A stretch of 64,000 nt of DNA from Phycisphaerae bacterium (lineage in GTDB: Bacteria; Planctomycetota; Phycisphaerae; Sedimentisphaerales; Anaerohalosphaeraceae): positions 62,001 to 126,000 of the forward strand of contig JAGPMT010000005.1 of the NCBI GenBank assembly GCA_018052735.1, given 5' to 3'. Position 1 is the first letter of the stretch. Each line of letters begins with the position of its first letter. The position numbers were made by a program, and so were the translations under genes. The notes beneath the pieces were generated by a model. It saw only the letters and a list, made by a program, of their open reading frames with translations. It was not told the origin of the DNA and made no database searches. Below, piece after piece: positions 54,089 through 63,594 of this stretch.

Positions 54089-54742
54089 ATGAAAAGCGTA
54101 TTCGTTCTATTCATGGTGGCTGCGTTGGCCACAGCGGTAGAGGCGGCAGACATCTCGTCGCTATTCACTAACCTGGATTTTGATTCCGGGGCTGTAACTA
54201 CTTGGCCGTTTAAAGGTTTTGACGCTCCTGCTGCTACTGAGATCATTGGGTGGTCGAACTATCCTGCCGGCTCATTGAATGACGCAGGGGTTGAGGGACC
54301 GGGTGCTTGGTGGCTAACTGAAGCTTATACTAATGTTTATCAGAATGCAGGCTTTATGTCGGCCGGCGATGCAGCCTACAATATGAGCACGTACGTCATT
54401 CAGGCGGGCGATGTATTTTTCATCAGCTATATCGGCGGCGAGTGGGGTTGGACTGGGACTTTAGGTCAATGGACGGCCACTTTGTTCTATGACAATCCCG
54501 CCAATGTCATCGGCAGCTACGTACAGAACATGAATTCCTGGATGCCGAATGCGGTCTGGTACACTGATGCTGTTGGGATTGCAGCCACTCCTGCATCGGT
54601 CGGAGGAACACTCGGCATTCTTTTCAAGAGTACGGGGGACAGGATAGTACAGTTCGATGAAGTGACCGTTACTGTCATTCCGGAACCGGCAACGATGGTT
54701 CTGCTGGGTCTGGGCGGACTGCTGTTGCGTCGCAGGAAATAA
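54089..54742 (+). CDS. PEP-CTERM sorting-domain protein
   Basis: 217-residue secreted protein. A signal peptide (1-20, 'VFVLFMVAALATAVEA') is followed by a beta-rich body with many Trp and Gly residues. The C-terminus has 'VIPEPATMVLLGLGG', a short hydrophobic helix and 'RRRK', the complete exosortase recognition pattern. The body shows no further domain I recognise; by analogy with other members it may be an extracellular matrix or surface protein. Exosortase is not in this window. GGAGG precedes the start. It is monocistronic, between its own promoter and a strong terminator. Confidence 0.92.
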   Translation: MKSVFVLFMVAALATAVEAADISSLFTNLDFDSGAVTTWPFKGFDAPAATEIIGWSNYPAGSLNDAGVEGPGAWWLTEAYTNVYQNAGFMSAGDAAYNMSTYVIQAGDVFFISYIGGEWGWTGTLGQWTATLFYDNPANVIGSYVQNMNSWMPNAVWYTDAVGIAATPASVGGTLGILFKSTGDRIVQFDEVTVTVIPEPATMVLLGLGGLLLRRRK

Positions 54743-54780
54743 GCATTTAACGTTTAGCTTATTGCAGGTAACACCAACAA

Positions 54781-54810
54781 AAAGCCCCGTCATACATGAC
54801 GGGGCTTTTT
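54781..54810. terminator. Bidirectional Rho-independent terminator
   Basis: A perfect 12-bp inverted repeat (54781-54792 and 54797-54808) with a TACA loop has T runs on both strands. It ends the PEP-CTERM transcript and, on the minus strand, the SNase transcript. A second copy of 'CCGGGGCTTTTT' follows at about 54823-54834. Confidence 0.9.
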
Positions 54811-54877
54811 AATTGAAGTTGTCCGGGGCTTTTTAGTGCCTTCCTTATGGCCGCAGGGTTTACGAGACATTCAAGCC

Positions 54878-55537
54878 TCAGCGAGAATTGCGGAGGAGTT
54901 CGGGACGTTTTTGACGGAGCCATTTGGGCAAGTCGTCGCGGGCAACACCGGCCCAGAGGCCGGTTTTAGATTGCATTGCTTGTTCCATTAGTGCTTCGTA
55001 TGCAGCATATTTGGTGTGAGGAAAACCCAAATGGGCATAGCCAAAGCCCAGGCGGACAATTTCCTCATTGAGTACTCGGCCGTCAGGCAAGACAACATAG
55101 GCCAGCAGACGGCCGTATCGGTCACGCTGGTCACCGACAGTATCCAGCAAGATAGTTACCCTTTGGCCGAGGGCCGTCTGTTTTGAAAAATTATATGCTT
55201 CGGGACCATAATACATAACACCAATGGTGGGGTGTTTGGTTTCCGGCGTGTCAACACCCAGCAGCCGGATACGGGTATTTGTAAATTCTTTGTCCGGTAT
55301 ATCGATATCCAGTGTATCGCCGTCAATGACTTCCACTACTGTAAACTGTCTGCCATGGTACTTTTGCCAATCAGGCTGGGTGTATGCAGCCTGCCGAATG
55401 GTTTTCCGGATTGCGCCGCCGAATTGACGGTCCAACAAGGTGATAGACGAGACTACAATAAGCAAGAATGCCGCGGCAATTACATTTCTTGTTATGCGGC
55501 GCATTGCATATCGGGGTTTTCTCTTTTTCTTGGCCAT
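54878..55537 (-). CDS. Membrane-anchored thermonuclease (SNase) family protein
   Basis: 219 residues from the ATG at 55537 ('MAKKKRKPRY'), with a basic N-terminus, one membrane helix ('NVIAAAFLLIVVSSITLL', about 18-35) and a staphylococcal-nuclease OB domain facing outward. Active-site residues are in 'VIDGDTLDI', 'IRLLGVDTPET' (Arg and Asp), and 'QRDRYGRLLAYV' with the second catalytic Arg. The frame is open to a TTG at 55579, which I do not favour. The function is probably extracytoplasmic nucleic-acid degradation. Confidence 0.88.
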   Translation of the reverse strand: MAKKKRKPRYAMRRITRNVIAAAFLLIVVSSITLLDRQFGGAIRKTIRQAAYTQPDWQKYHGRQFTVVEVIDGDTLDIDIPDKEFTNTRIRLLGVDTPETKHPTIGVMYYGPEAYNFSKQTALGQRVTILLDTVGDQRDRYGRLLAYVVLPDGRVLNEEIVRLGFGYAHLGFPHTKYAAYEALMEQAMQSKTGLWAGVARDDLPKWLRQKRPELLRNSR

Positions 55538-55630
55538 AGAGAAAAAACATAATATCCCCTCCCTCGCCGAACCGAACAAGTCTGGCTTATGCCCCTTGCT
55601 GCCGGTTTAATATTTCAGCGCAATAATTTC

Positions 55631-56869
55631 TCAGGGGTGACGCCGCCTGTTAACGGGCTTGTCTAATTCGAAAGCGTCACATACGGCCACTAAAGCCGTA
55701 TCGACATCGTTGTGGTTAACCAGACAGCTTATACGAATTTCGCTGGTGGTAATAGCATCAATGTTGATTTTTTTATCCGCCAGCGCCTTAAACATTTTTT
55801 CCGCAACACCGCAGTGAGAGCGCATTCCAACACCGACAACAGAAACTTCAGCGATATCTTCCCGAATCAGCACCTCCTGACAATGCACTTCATCCCGTAT
55901 TTCTTCGATGGCCTGCTTGGCCTCACTTAAATCAGAAGTAGCTACTGTAAATGACAGATGGGCTTTTTGCGGACTCATTTCCGTCTGAATAATATCATTG
56001 ACGCTGACGTTGTGTTTTGCCAGATGGGCAAAAATGCGTGCCGCATTGCTGGGTTTGTTGTCCACACCGATTAAACCGATTTTTGCAAGGTCTTTCTGTG
56101 ACGTTGCGCCTGAGACCAGAATGCCTTCCATTTGAGGTACCTCATGTGTAATAAGGGTTCCGGGATTATCGTTCATACTGCTTCGAACATGAATTTTTAC
56201 GTTGTATTTTTTGCCGAATTCAATTGACCGGCTGTGCATAACACCAGCCCCGAGACTGGCCAGTTCAAGTATTTCATCATAACTGATTTGCTCCAGCTTG
56301 ACGGCCTTGGGGTATTTCCGCGGATCGGCTGAATAAATGCCGTCCACATCGGTATAGATTTCACAGTAGTCGGCCCCCATCGCCGCCGCCAAAGCGACCG
56401 CACTGGTATCCGAGCCCCCGCGGCCCAGTGTTGTGATATTCCCATCTTCATCCACACCTTGAAAGCCGGCTACCACACAAATATACCCTTCGTTGAGCTT
56501 TTTGCGAAGACGGTCGGTACCAATGCTGCGAATACGAGCTTTGGTATGGGAATTATCGGTAATCATCTGAATCTGCTGGCCGGTAAAACTGATTGCCTTT
56601 TGGCCCATAGCGGCCAGAGCCATAGCAAACAGGGATACTGTCTGCTGTTCGCCTGTGCTCAGCAGCATATCCATTTCCCTGCGCGGGGGATTGGGATTCA
56701 CTTCCAGCGCATCTGCAATCAGTTCGTCCGTCTGTTTTCCGCGGGCAGAGGCAACCACAATTACCTGCTCTCCCCGCTGATGGGCTGCCAGAGCTCGGGC
56801 TGCGGCACGGCGGATTTTGTCAGCATTGGCGACAGATGTCCCACCGAATTTCTGCACTAAAATGGCCAT
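55631..56869 (-). CDS. lysC: Aspartate kinase
   Basis: Phosphorylates aspartate in the first step to lysine, threonine, methionine and diaminopimelate. The 412 residues are a monofunctional kinase: 'VQKFGGTSVANADKI' at the N-terminus, 'GRGGSDTSAVALAAAMGAD', 'YTDVDGIYSADPR' and two ACT domains in the last 150 residues (one around 'IGLIGVDNKPSNAARIFAHLAKHNVS', one around 'SVVGVGMRSHCGVAEKMFKAL') for feedback control. No lysine riboswitch is visible in the 138 nt before it, which end at a tRNA. No other lysine genes are adjacent. Confidence 0.96.
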   Translation of the reverse strand: MAILVQKFGGTSVANADKIRRAAARALAAHQRGEQVIVVASARGKQTDELIADALEVNPNPPRREMDMLLSTGEQQTVSLFAMALAAMGQKAISFTGQQIQMITDNSHTKARIRSIGTDRLRKKLNEGYICVVAGFQGVDEDGNITTLGRGGSDTSAVALAAAMGADYCEIYTDVDGIYSADPRKYPKAVKLEQISYDEILELASLGAGVMHSRSIEFGKKYNVKIHVRSSMNDNPGTLITHEVPQMEGILVSGATSQKDLAKIGLIGVDNKPSNAARIFAHLAKHNVSVNDIIQTEMSPQKAHLSFTVATSDLSEAKQAIEEIRDEVHCQEVLIREDIAEVSVVGVGMRSHCGVAEKMFKALADKKINIDAITTSEIRISCLVNHNDVDTALVAVCDAFELDKPVNRRRHP

Positions 56870-57007
56870 TTTTGCATAATCCTGTTACTGTATAAATAAA
56901 GATTTGTTTTCTGTTTCACAAAAACAGGCAAATACAATATCACTCTTTTTGAAAAAAACAAGTAAAAAATTGCTTAAAACGCCTATTTGGACTGGCCTGT
57001 TTCTGAC

Positions 57008-57081
57008 CGCGCCCGAAGGGATTCGAACCCCTGACCGACGGATTAGAAATCCGTTGCTCTGTCCAACTGAGCTACGGGCGC
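57008..57081 (-). tRNA. tRNA-Arg (anticodon TCT)
   Basis: The minus strand gives a perfect 7-bp acceptor (GCGCCCG with CGGGCGC), a D-arm with AGTTGGAC, an anticodon stem ACGGA/TCCGT around TTTCTAA, and a T-arm AGGGG-TTCGAAT-CCCTT. Discriminator G; no encoded CCA. It reads AGA codons. It lies 139 nt upstream of lysC. Confidence 0.96.
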
Positions 57082-57264
57082 TATTTTCTTGTTGAGTGAA
57101 ATTGAAACAGTTTTGCAATCTGTCTTCTATTGCAGTGTTTATAACCGAAAATCCGTTGGCCTGCAATAATGCGGTTGCAAAATAAGCCTAATAAAGGTTT
57201 TTTTCAGACTACCGAGAACAGCCTGTGGAACTGAAACCCCATACAATTCCCAACCTACAATCAA

Positions 57265-58635
57265 TTATTGAATAACTGAATCATCAGGTGCTGTCCCTTT
57301 CAGGTGAATCTGATAAGGCCATTGCTCTTCGGCGGTATTATCGGCTCTGCGTCCTCTGCCCCCTGCCACAGGCCAGTGTTCGACCGGGGCCCCCATCACA
57401 ACCAGCCACAAGTATTCCGTATTCTCCGGCACTGTAAATGCCAATATCCCTTGTGGCTCCTTACCAACGCTGCTGTATATGCGGCCGCCGTCCTTGAGCG
57501 AAGCCAGAAAACCATACCGCCAGCCGGCCATTTCTATTTTTACGGCATTATAGCCCTCGGCCCCTGCAATGCCATTAAAATGTAAGACAACTTCTGTTCC
57601 CGGCGACGGTACTTTGAGCCTAATACCATTGTAGCCGTAATTTTGAGGACACCGTGAAGGGGCAATTCGATACCACCCGTCTTCGGCAGGTATAAGACTG
57701 CATTGGTGCTGGTTGGCGTAGGGTCTGGCGACTTTTTCAATCCGCTTCATATCCCATGTTATAAATCGGCGCGATGCATCAAACATTTCATTATTAAACT
57801 CATCCTGTGTAACCGAAAGTATTCTTTTATAAGTTGTAACAGGGTCTTCATTCGGCAGAGTTTCCCGATACAGCCGGCCGAAAAACTCTTTGCCGTGTTT
57901 GTTGAGCCAATATTCCAATACATAGGGAGAGTGGTACATATTGGTAGGATGCAGAAAGGCATAATGGGTTTTCTTCATAAAATCGACAAGATGGTAGTTT
58001 TCAAATGTCATCCATTCGGGATAGACCTGCCAGAGCATCAATTGTGCTGACATCTCTACAATGGATCCCCGCAGGTGTTTACCCGTGTCGATTCCAATTA
58101 TGTATTGAAAGCTGTGTACCATCTCGTGGGCTAAAACACCATACGGAGGCTTATTGACCCGCACGGCAGGTGTCCATAATACGCCGATTTTCTCATCCAC
58201 TCCGCCGCCAAATGCTGTGCCCCCTTCGCCGCCAAAAACATAAACAAGCATCTTGTATTTATCACTGATAGAATTGCCTTTCAGGACCAATTTCAGTTCA
58301 TCAATATAGTATTTATAAAAGCGTTCGCATTCAGAGAGCATAAACTGGACATCAAAGCGCTTCCTTGCATCCGGATTGCCGAGGGGATCATCGCCATATT
58401 CTTTGCTCCAAAAAATAGCAATATTATCCGATTGAACCATGCGTTTGAAGCAGTATTCGCTATCTTGGCTGTTGTAGTCATTGTTTTCCGGCACACGGTC
58501 TGCTTTTTTCGGCAGATAAAGCTCCTTTGGAGACGAAACAGTCTTTTCTGATTCCTGCGCCGCTGCCTGAAGTGAAAAAAAGACAATCGCTGCAATTACT
58601 GCCGCAACTGGGTGCCTTGTATTTTTAGAATACAT
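57265..58635 (-). CDS. Secreted DUF6055-like protein with an HExxH motif
   Basis: 456 residues with a signal peptide (1-26, 'VAAVIAAIVFFSLQAAA'). The body begins 'SDNIAIFWSKEYGDD', as in DUF6055 proteins, and holds a zinc-protease-like motif His170-Glu-Met-Val-His174 with a plausible third ligand Glu194 ('SIVEMSA'). A beta-rich C-terminal section (about 330-440) looks like a carbohydrate-binding or jelly-roll domain. The catalytic motif suggests an extracellular metallopeptidase of the gluzincin type, but I have no proof of activity. It is monocistronic. Confidence 0.75.
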   Translation of the reverse strand: MYSKNTRHPVAAVIAAIVFFSLQAAAQESEKTVSSPKELYLPKKADRVPENNDYNSQDSEYCFKRMVQSDNIAIFWSKEYGDDPLGNPDARKRFDVQFMLSECERFYKYYIDELKLVLKGNSISDKYKMLVYVFGGEGGTAFGGGVDEKIGVLWTPAVRVNKPPYGVLAHEMVHSFQYIIGIDTGKHLRGSIVEMSAQLMLWQVYPEWMTFENYHLVDFMKKTHYAFLHPTNMYHSPYVLEYWLNKHGKEFFGRLYRETLPNEDPVTTYKRILSVTQDEFNNEMFDASRRFITWDMKRIEKVARPYANQHQCSLIPAEDGWYRIAPSRCPQNYGYNGIRLKVPSPGTEVVLHFNGIAGAEGYNAVKIEMAGWRYGFLASLKDGGRIYSSVGKEPQGILAFTVPENTEYLWLVVMGAPVEHWPVAGGRGRRADNTAEEQWPYQIHLKGTAPDDSVIQ

Positions 58636-58950
58636 TCTTCATCTCCTCATTAAACTACTTTTGAGCAAAGATGATTCATACCAAAATAGACAACCCCCAA
58701 ATAATTGGGCCTCTGGTGCTCATTTGGGCAAAATTGTCGCAAAAAGCATTTATTGTGTCAAACATTATGTGTGACAGATTTGAGGAGAATAAATGACTTG
58801 CTATGTCCGGTTAAATAACGGTCCATCGGATTATCTGCCTGAAATCTTAAAATGCCGAATCTGCAAGGGTTATTTGCGTATTTTCCTTGATTTTTAACCA
58901 GCAAGCTGTTTTAATGCCGGCTGAATTTTTGGACGAAGCAGAATCTACTA
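58636..58950. other. Intergenic region of 315 nt
   Basis: The gap between the divergent DUF6055-like and aspC genes holds one possible small ORF (58793-58897, separate entry). I see no tRNA or riboswitch, and no strong promoter. Confidence 0.5.
58793..58897 (+). CDS. Possible small protein of 34 residues
   Basis: An ATG at 58793 has GAGGAG 5 nt upstream and opens a 34-codon frame that ends TAA at 58897. The protein is MTCYVRLNN...with a Cys-x-x-Cys pair in 'LKCRICKGYLRIF'. The ribosome site is the best feature; the frame is otherwise unsupported and short enough to be chance. Confidence 0.3.
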   Translation: MTCYVRLNNGPSDYLPEILKCRICKGYLRIFLDF

Positions 58951-58965
58951 ATGAGAGGATTTTTT

Positions 58966-60153
58966 ATGAAAATCAGCCAACGCGCTCAATCTGTACCGCC
59001 ATCGGCTACGCTGGCAGTTACCAGCCGCGCCAAGGAAATGAAAGCACAGGGAATTGATGTATTGGGATTTGCAGCCGGAGAACCGGATTTTGATACGCCT
59101 GAATTCATCAAAGAAGCGGCAATCAATGCCCTCAAAAAAGGACAAACCAAATATACTCCCGCGGCTGGTATGCCCGACCTGCGGAAAGCTATCGCCGAAA
59201 AACTGAAGCGGGAAAACAATCTGGACTACAGCTGGGAGCAGGTTGTGGTTAATTTGGGAGCCAAGCATTCAGTCTATGGGGCAATGCAGGCGGTTTTGGA
59301 TCCCGGCGATGAAGTGCTGATGCCCGCTCCTTATTGGGTTACCTATCCAGAGGCCATCAAACTGGCCGGAGCCAAGGCCGTTATACTTGAAACAACGGGC
59401 GCCACTAATTATAAAATTACCCCTGAACAGCTTCGAAAGGCCATCACGCCTAAAACAGCGATGCTGATTCTAAATTCACCGAATAATCCCGGCGGCTTCT
59501 GCTACAGTCCCGATGAACTTATGGCGCTGGCGAAGGTACTTGAGGGAACAGAGGTGATTGTTCTGTCAGATGAAATCTATGAAAAACTTGTTTACGGCAA
59601 AACCCGGTTTGTCAGTTTCGCTTCACTGAGCGCCGACGCCTATCAGCGGACCCTTACAATCAACGGCCTCAGCAAGGCCTACTCGATGACCGGCTGGCGG
59701 CTTGGTTATACGGCCGGACCCCTGAATGTCATCAAGGCGATGGCCCGCTTGCAGGATCATTCGACATCTAATCCGGTTACCTTTGCTCAATTTGGAGCGA
59801 TTGCGGCCCTGAAAGACCAGGGCGACACAATTGAAAAAATGCGGATTGAATTTGAAAAAAGAGGACGCTTGATGGCTCAGCGGCTCAATGCAATAAAAGG
59901 AGTGTGCTGCCACCAGCCAGAAGGTGCTTTTTACTGCTTCCCGGATGTCTCGGCTCATTACGGCCGCACCATCGGAGGAGCTGTTATACGCGACAGTATG
60001 GATTTTGCGGCTGCTCTGCTCGAACAAGCCCATGTAGGAGTAGTTCCGGGTGCTCCGTTCGGCAGTCCCAATAATATCCGGTTAAGTTTTGCCTGTTCGC
60101 TGGAACAAATAGAAAAAGGGATGGACCGCATCCAAAGGTGGCTTCAGGAATAA
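58966..60153 (+). CDS. aspC: Aspartate-type aminotransferase (class I)
   Basis: PLP-dependent aminotransferase, subgroup Ib, that usually uses aspartate with 2-oxoglutarate or prephenate. The 395 residues show 'LGFAAGEPDFDTP', 'AAGMPDLRKAIAEKL', 'ILNSPNNPGG', 'VLSDEIYEKLVYG' and the PLP lysine in 'NGLSKAYSMTGWRLGY'; the C-terminal 'NNIRLSFACSLEQI' carries the carboxylate-binding arginine. The ATG at 58966 is preceded by GAGAGGA and is preferred to 58951. A large membrane protein begins directly after its stop (TAAATG), so they are coupled. Substrate is inferred from family. Confidence 0.92.
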   Translation: MKISQRAQSVPPSATLAVTSRAKEMKAQGIDVLGFAAGEPDFDTPEFIKEAAINALKKGQTKYTPAAGMPDLRKAIAEKLKRENNLDYSWEQVVVNLGAKHSVYGAMQAVLDPGDEVLMPAPYWVTYPEAIKLAGAKAVILETTGATNYKITPEQLRKAITPKTAMLILNSPNNPGGFCYSPDELMALAKVLEGTEVIVLSDEIYEKLVYGKTRFVSFASLSADAYQRTLTINGLSKAYSMTGWRLGYTAGPLNVIKAMARLQDHSTSNPVTFAQFGAIAALKDQGDTIEKMRIEFEKRGRLMAQRLNAIKGVCCHQPEGAFYCFPDVSAHYGRTIGGAVIRDSMDFAAALLEQAHVGVVPGAPFGSPNNIRLSFACSLEQIEKGMDRIQRWLQE

Positions 60154-62853
60154 ATGAATGAATTAGGAAACACCTCCCGTCGGACTGGCTGGTTGCAGCT
60201 GGTTTTATTTGCGGGCATGATGCTGTTCGCATTTTACGGGTCTACGCATATGGTTGCTGCCGGCGATACGTGGGTAGCGATGGCCTGCGGGCGGCATTTT
60301 GCTCATCATGGGGTTGATACCATTGAACCGTTTAGCTTCAACTCTCACCCTGCTGGCCCGTCTGATGAACAGCTCCAGAAATTTCCTGCTTGGAGCCGCA
60401 GTTTTATACGCTGGTGGCATCCAACCGGCTGGATTAACCAGAACTGGCTGACGCATCTTATTTATTACAAACTGGCTGTCTGGTTTGGAAGCGAAGATAA
60501 GCCCAACTATAATGTTCTGGTTATCTGGAAGTTTGCGCTGTATTTTCTGACTGTTTTCAGTGTGTACGGCATCGGTAAACTGCTCGGAGTAGGCAATTTT
60601 CTATCGGCCGCAGCAGCGTGCATGGGAATGGTGGTCGGCCGAACATTTTTCGATATTCGTCCTGCCGGCTACTCCAATCTGCTTGTGCCCGTCTATATTC
60701 TGGTGCTGGCGCTGGCAACATACCGCAATTGGCGGCTGATATGGCTGATGATTCCGCTGATTGTTTTCTGGGCCAATGTTCACGGGGGCTATATTTATGC
60801 TTTTATTATGTTCGTGCCGTTTATTGGGATTCATTTTCTTCTGAATCTGCCGCGTCGGTGGACTGTCAGTCTGGGCTGCATGGGCCTATGGCTGGTGCTC
60901 TATTTAATGATTTATAAATTTCTGACCAATGATTATTATGTCCAGACACAGAAACTCCTGAATTCTGATTATAAGGCGGCTCCCTTTATCAGCAAAATGC
61001 TGGCAATGTGGGGGATCCTTGCAGCGGGTTCTGTAATTCTGGCTGCCATAAAAACAGTCAAGCCGGCTCCTTTTTATGCTTACCACATTGGCGTCGGCTT
61101 TATCTGGTTTCTAAGCTTATGCACTTCCTTTTTTGCCCGGATTCCTGTTAACCTGACGCCTCAGTTTAAGACAATTTATTCATCTTTTGTGTCTTCTTCT
61201 CAGCTATCGTTCTGTTTTGTCTTCATTGCAGGAACTCTTCTGGTATTCGCGATGGCAGTCAAAAAAGAGCGGTTTGTTATATTGCCGGTTCGTGGATTGA
61301 TTCATACCATCGGCGCAGCAGTCTGTTCGTTTATTGCAATGGTTATACTAAATCCCTTCCATCTTACGAACCTGACCCATACTTTTGAAATCAGCGTCAG
61401 CAAACATGCTGAATCATGGCGTCAGGTCAATGAGTGGAAACCTGCCTTCGACTGGATGGATAAAACCTCAACAACACCCAATCCGGTAGGCGAAGAAGAG
61501 GCATTTGCCGTACTGTGCATTTTGACGGGGCTTGTCCTTTTGGCATGGCTGAGCGGCTACTTTTTAAAACCGCAACTGACGATTAAGGGCAGCCGCAAAT
61601 CGCTTCGGCAGGAATGCAATCTGCCGTCTGGCCGGCCGCGCATCGACTTGGCTATTATTGTTCTATCGCTGCTGACCCTTTATATGGCTGTACAATCCAG
61701 ACGTTTTATTGCTCTTGCAGGTTCTGCCGCAGCACCTGCAGTGTTTCTGCTGGCGCGGCAAGCATGGCAAATGATTACAGCCAAATTTAATCTAAAAATC
61801 TTTTCAGCATCAGATTCTTCGAATTTTCGTATTGTTTCCGCCGGTTATATCGTATTAAGCATTTTCTTGGCTCTTTTAGGACTTTTTTGGGCGATAAAAT
61901 TCAAGCGGGTTTATCTCGATCCTTGGCCGACAGATAACCGGTATCACAGTATTTTTATGCGAATGACTGCTTCCCATTTGAAGCCCTTCGAGGTATGCCA
62001 GTTCATCAACATCAATAACTTACGGGGCCGCGTTTTTAATTATTGGACAGAAGGCGGCGCTATTGCATTCGGTCAGCAGCCGGACAAGGATACCGGCCAA
62101 ATTCCGCTGAAACTCTTTATGGATGGACGTGCTCAAGCTGCTTATAATCACGATAAATTCCGCTTATGGCAGCTTATTCATGGGGGCGGTCCAATTGCTC
62201 AGCAGGCCCTTGCGGAAGGCCGAAAATTAACCGCCGAACAGCTACGAGAAGTCGGTCTATGGATCGACAAGCAGCTCAAATCTTATCAAGTGTGGGTAGT
62301 TTTGATGCCGCAATCACAGGAAGACTCGACTTTTATGCAGGCCCTCAAATTGACACCGAATTGGAAGACAGGGTATCTCGATAATACCCAGCATCTTTTG
62401 GTTGATATCGAAAATCCTGACGGCAGAAACCTCATCGACAATATTTTGAATAATAAGGCCGGATTTCCAGACAGTTTTTCTCAAAAGCTGACAACTTCTG
62501 TCGCTATTTTAGAAAATCAATACGCTCCGCGTTTTGGGGATTTGTATGAATTAACCAAAGGTGCTTTTGACGAATATCCTTATCCCGCTGCGGCGCTGGC
62601 GTTAAATCGGCTGACTGGACTGGCTCAGTTTAGGGAGCAAGCAACATCGGATTTGCAGACATATCTGGATGATTTTACTCAAAATCAAGAGATGTATAAA
62701 AAAGAAAATGGATTTCTACTCCGGCTTGGCAGTGCAGAAATAGCTGCCCGTTGTCTGATGCAGATTAAGGGGCAGGAAAAAGACCGCTATCGTCAGTTTG
62801 CAGAACAGTTTCGAGAATTATCCAAACTGATTAATACCAGCCGCATCTGGTAG
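60154..62853 (+). CDS. Large polytopic membrane protein (GT-C-like), unknown function
   Basis: 899 residues: about ten hydrophobic helices in residues 15-590, then a soluble C-terminal domain of about 300 residues. The first periplasmic loop has 'GDTWVAMACGRHFAHHG' and 'TGWINQNWLTHLIYY', with the acidic/histidine pattern typical of oligosaccharyl- and mannosyltransferase-like (GT-C) proteins. I cannot assign a family. It begins 1 nt after aspC and is followed by a GT2 of the polyprenyl-phosphate-mannose type that could supply a lipid-linked sugar. The role is therefore guessed as glycosylation of exported proteins or polysaccharide. Confidence 0.7.
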   Translation: MNELGNTSRRTGWLQLVLFAGMMLFAFYGSTHMVAAGDTWVAMACGRHFAHHGVDTIEPFSFNSHPAGPSDEQLQKFPAWSRSFIRWWHPTGWINQNWLTHLIYYKLAVWFGSEDKPNYNVLVIWKFALYFLTVFSVYGIGKLLGVGNFLSAAAACMGMVVGRTFFDIRPAGYSNLLVPVYILVLALATYRNWRLIWLMIPLIVFWANVHGGYIYAFIMFVPFIGIHFLLNLPRRWTVSLGCMGLWLVLYLMIYKFLTNDYYVQTQKLLNSDYKAAPFISKMLAMWGILAAGSVILAAIKTVKPAPFYAYHIGVGFIWFLSLCTSFFARIPVNLTPQFKTIYSSFVSSSQLSFCFVFIAGTLLVFAMAVKKERFVILPVRGLIHTIGAAVCSFIAMVILNPFHLTNLTHTFEISVSKHAESWRQVNEWKPAFDWMDKTSTTPNPVGEEEAFAVLCILTGLVLLAWLSGYFLKPQLTIKGSRKSLRQECNLPSGRPRIDLAIIVLSLLTLYMAVQSRRFIALAGSAAAPAVFLLARQAWQMITAKFNLKIFSASDSSNFRIVSAGYIVLSIFLALLGLFWAIKFKRVYLDPWPTDNRYHSIFMRMTASHLKPFEVCQFININNLRGRVFNYWTEGGAIAFGQQPDKDTGQIPLKLFMDGRAQAAYNHDKFRLWQLIHGGGPIAQQALAEGRKLTAEQLREVGLWIDKQLKSYQVWVVLMPQSQEDSTFMQALKLTPNWKTGYLDNTQHLLVDIENPDGRNLIDNILNNKAGFPDSFSQKLTTSVAILENQYAPRFGDLYELTKGAFDEYPYPAAALALNRLTGLAQFREQATSDLQTYLDDFTQNQEMYKKENGFLLRLGSAEIAARCLMQIKGQEKDRYRQFAEQFRELSKLINTSRIW

Positions 62854-62856
62854 TCT

Positions 62857-63594
62857 ATGGGAGATACCTTAGAAATCAAAAAAACGCACCCCGTCACCTC
62901 ACTGACGGTTTTCTTTCCGTGCTTCAACGAGCGTGAGGCCATTGGACCTCTGACAGTAAAAACACTCGCTGTTTTAAAGGAAATATGCCCGGATTATGAA
63001 ATTATTATTGTCGATGACGGAAGCAAAGACGGTTCCGGCCAATTGGCCGACCAGCTGGCACGGGAATATCCGGCAGTTCGGGTGATTCATCACCCGGTAA
63101 ACCTTGGTTACGGTGCGGCACTGCAAAGCGGCTTCCGGGCCGCCGCCAAAGAGTATGTCTTTTATACAGACGGCGACGGACAATTCGATGTCACCGAATT
63201 GCATCGCCTTTTGCCGCTGATGGAGCAATATGATATTGTCAGCGCCTATCGCCTTAAACGGCAGGAAGGCTGGAAGCGTCAACTGAACGCCTTCTGCTGG
63301 ACAGCCCTGATTAATTTTCTTTTTAATCTTAACCTGAAAGATATTGACTGCGCCTTCAAACTGTACAAGCGGCGGATTTTTGACCAAATTGAAATGATCA
63401 GCACGGGTGCCTTAATCGATACAGAAATTCTGGCACGTGCCAGCCGACTGGGATTCAGGATAACACAGGTCGGTGTTCATCATTATCCGCGCATAGGAGG
63501 CCGTTCAACCGGCGCTAATTTTAAAGTAATTCTTCATGCTTTCCGAGAACTCTTTAAGTTGCGTAAAACGATTTTACAGACAGGAAAGCGATGA
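62857..63594 (+). CDS. Glycosyltransferase family 2 (polyprenyl-phosphate-sugar synthase-like)
   Basis: 245 residues of the GT-A fold: 'VFFPCFNEREAIGPL', 'EIIIVDDGSKDGSGQLAD', 'YTDGDGQFDVTEL' (the DxD metal site) and 'YKRRIFDQIEMISTGALIDTEIL'. The lack of membrane helices and the length match dolichol/undecaprenyl-phosphate mannose or glucose synthases of the DPM1 class. It lies 3 nt after a GT-C-like membrane protein, a likely acceptor of its product. Its last base pairs overlap the start of alr (ATGA). Confidence 0.88.
   Translation: MGDTLEIKKTHPVTSLTVFFPCFNEREAIGPLTVKTLAVLKEICPDYEIIIVDDGSKDGSGQLADQLAREYPAVRVIHHPVNLGYGAALQSGFRAAAKEYVFYTDGDGQFDVTELHRLLPLMEQYDIVSAYRLKRQEGWKRQLNAFCWTALINFLFNLNLKDIDCAFKLYKRRIFDQIEMISTGALIDTEILARASRLGFRITQVGVHHYPRIGGRSTGANFKVILHAFRELFKLRKTILQTGKR

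Noticed and set aside
56870-57007. Lysine riboswitch ahead of aspartate kinase
   Set aside because: The gap is only 138 nt, ends at a tRNA gene and contains no recognisable riboswitch core.
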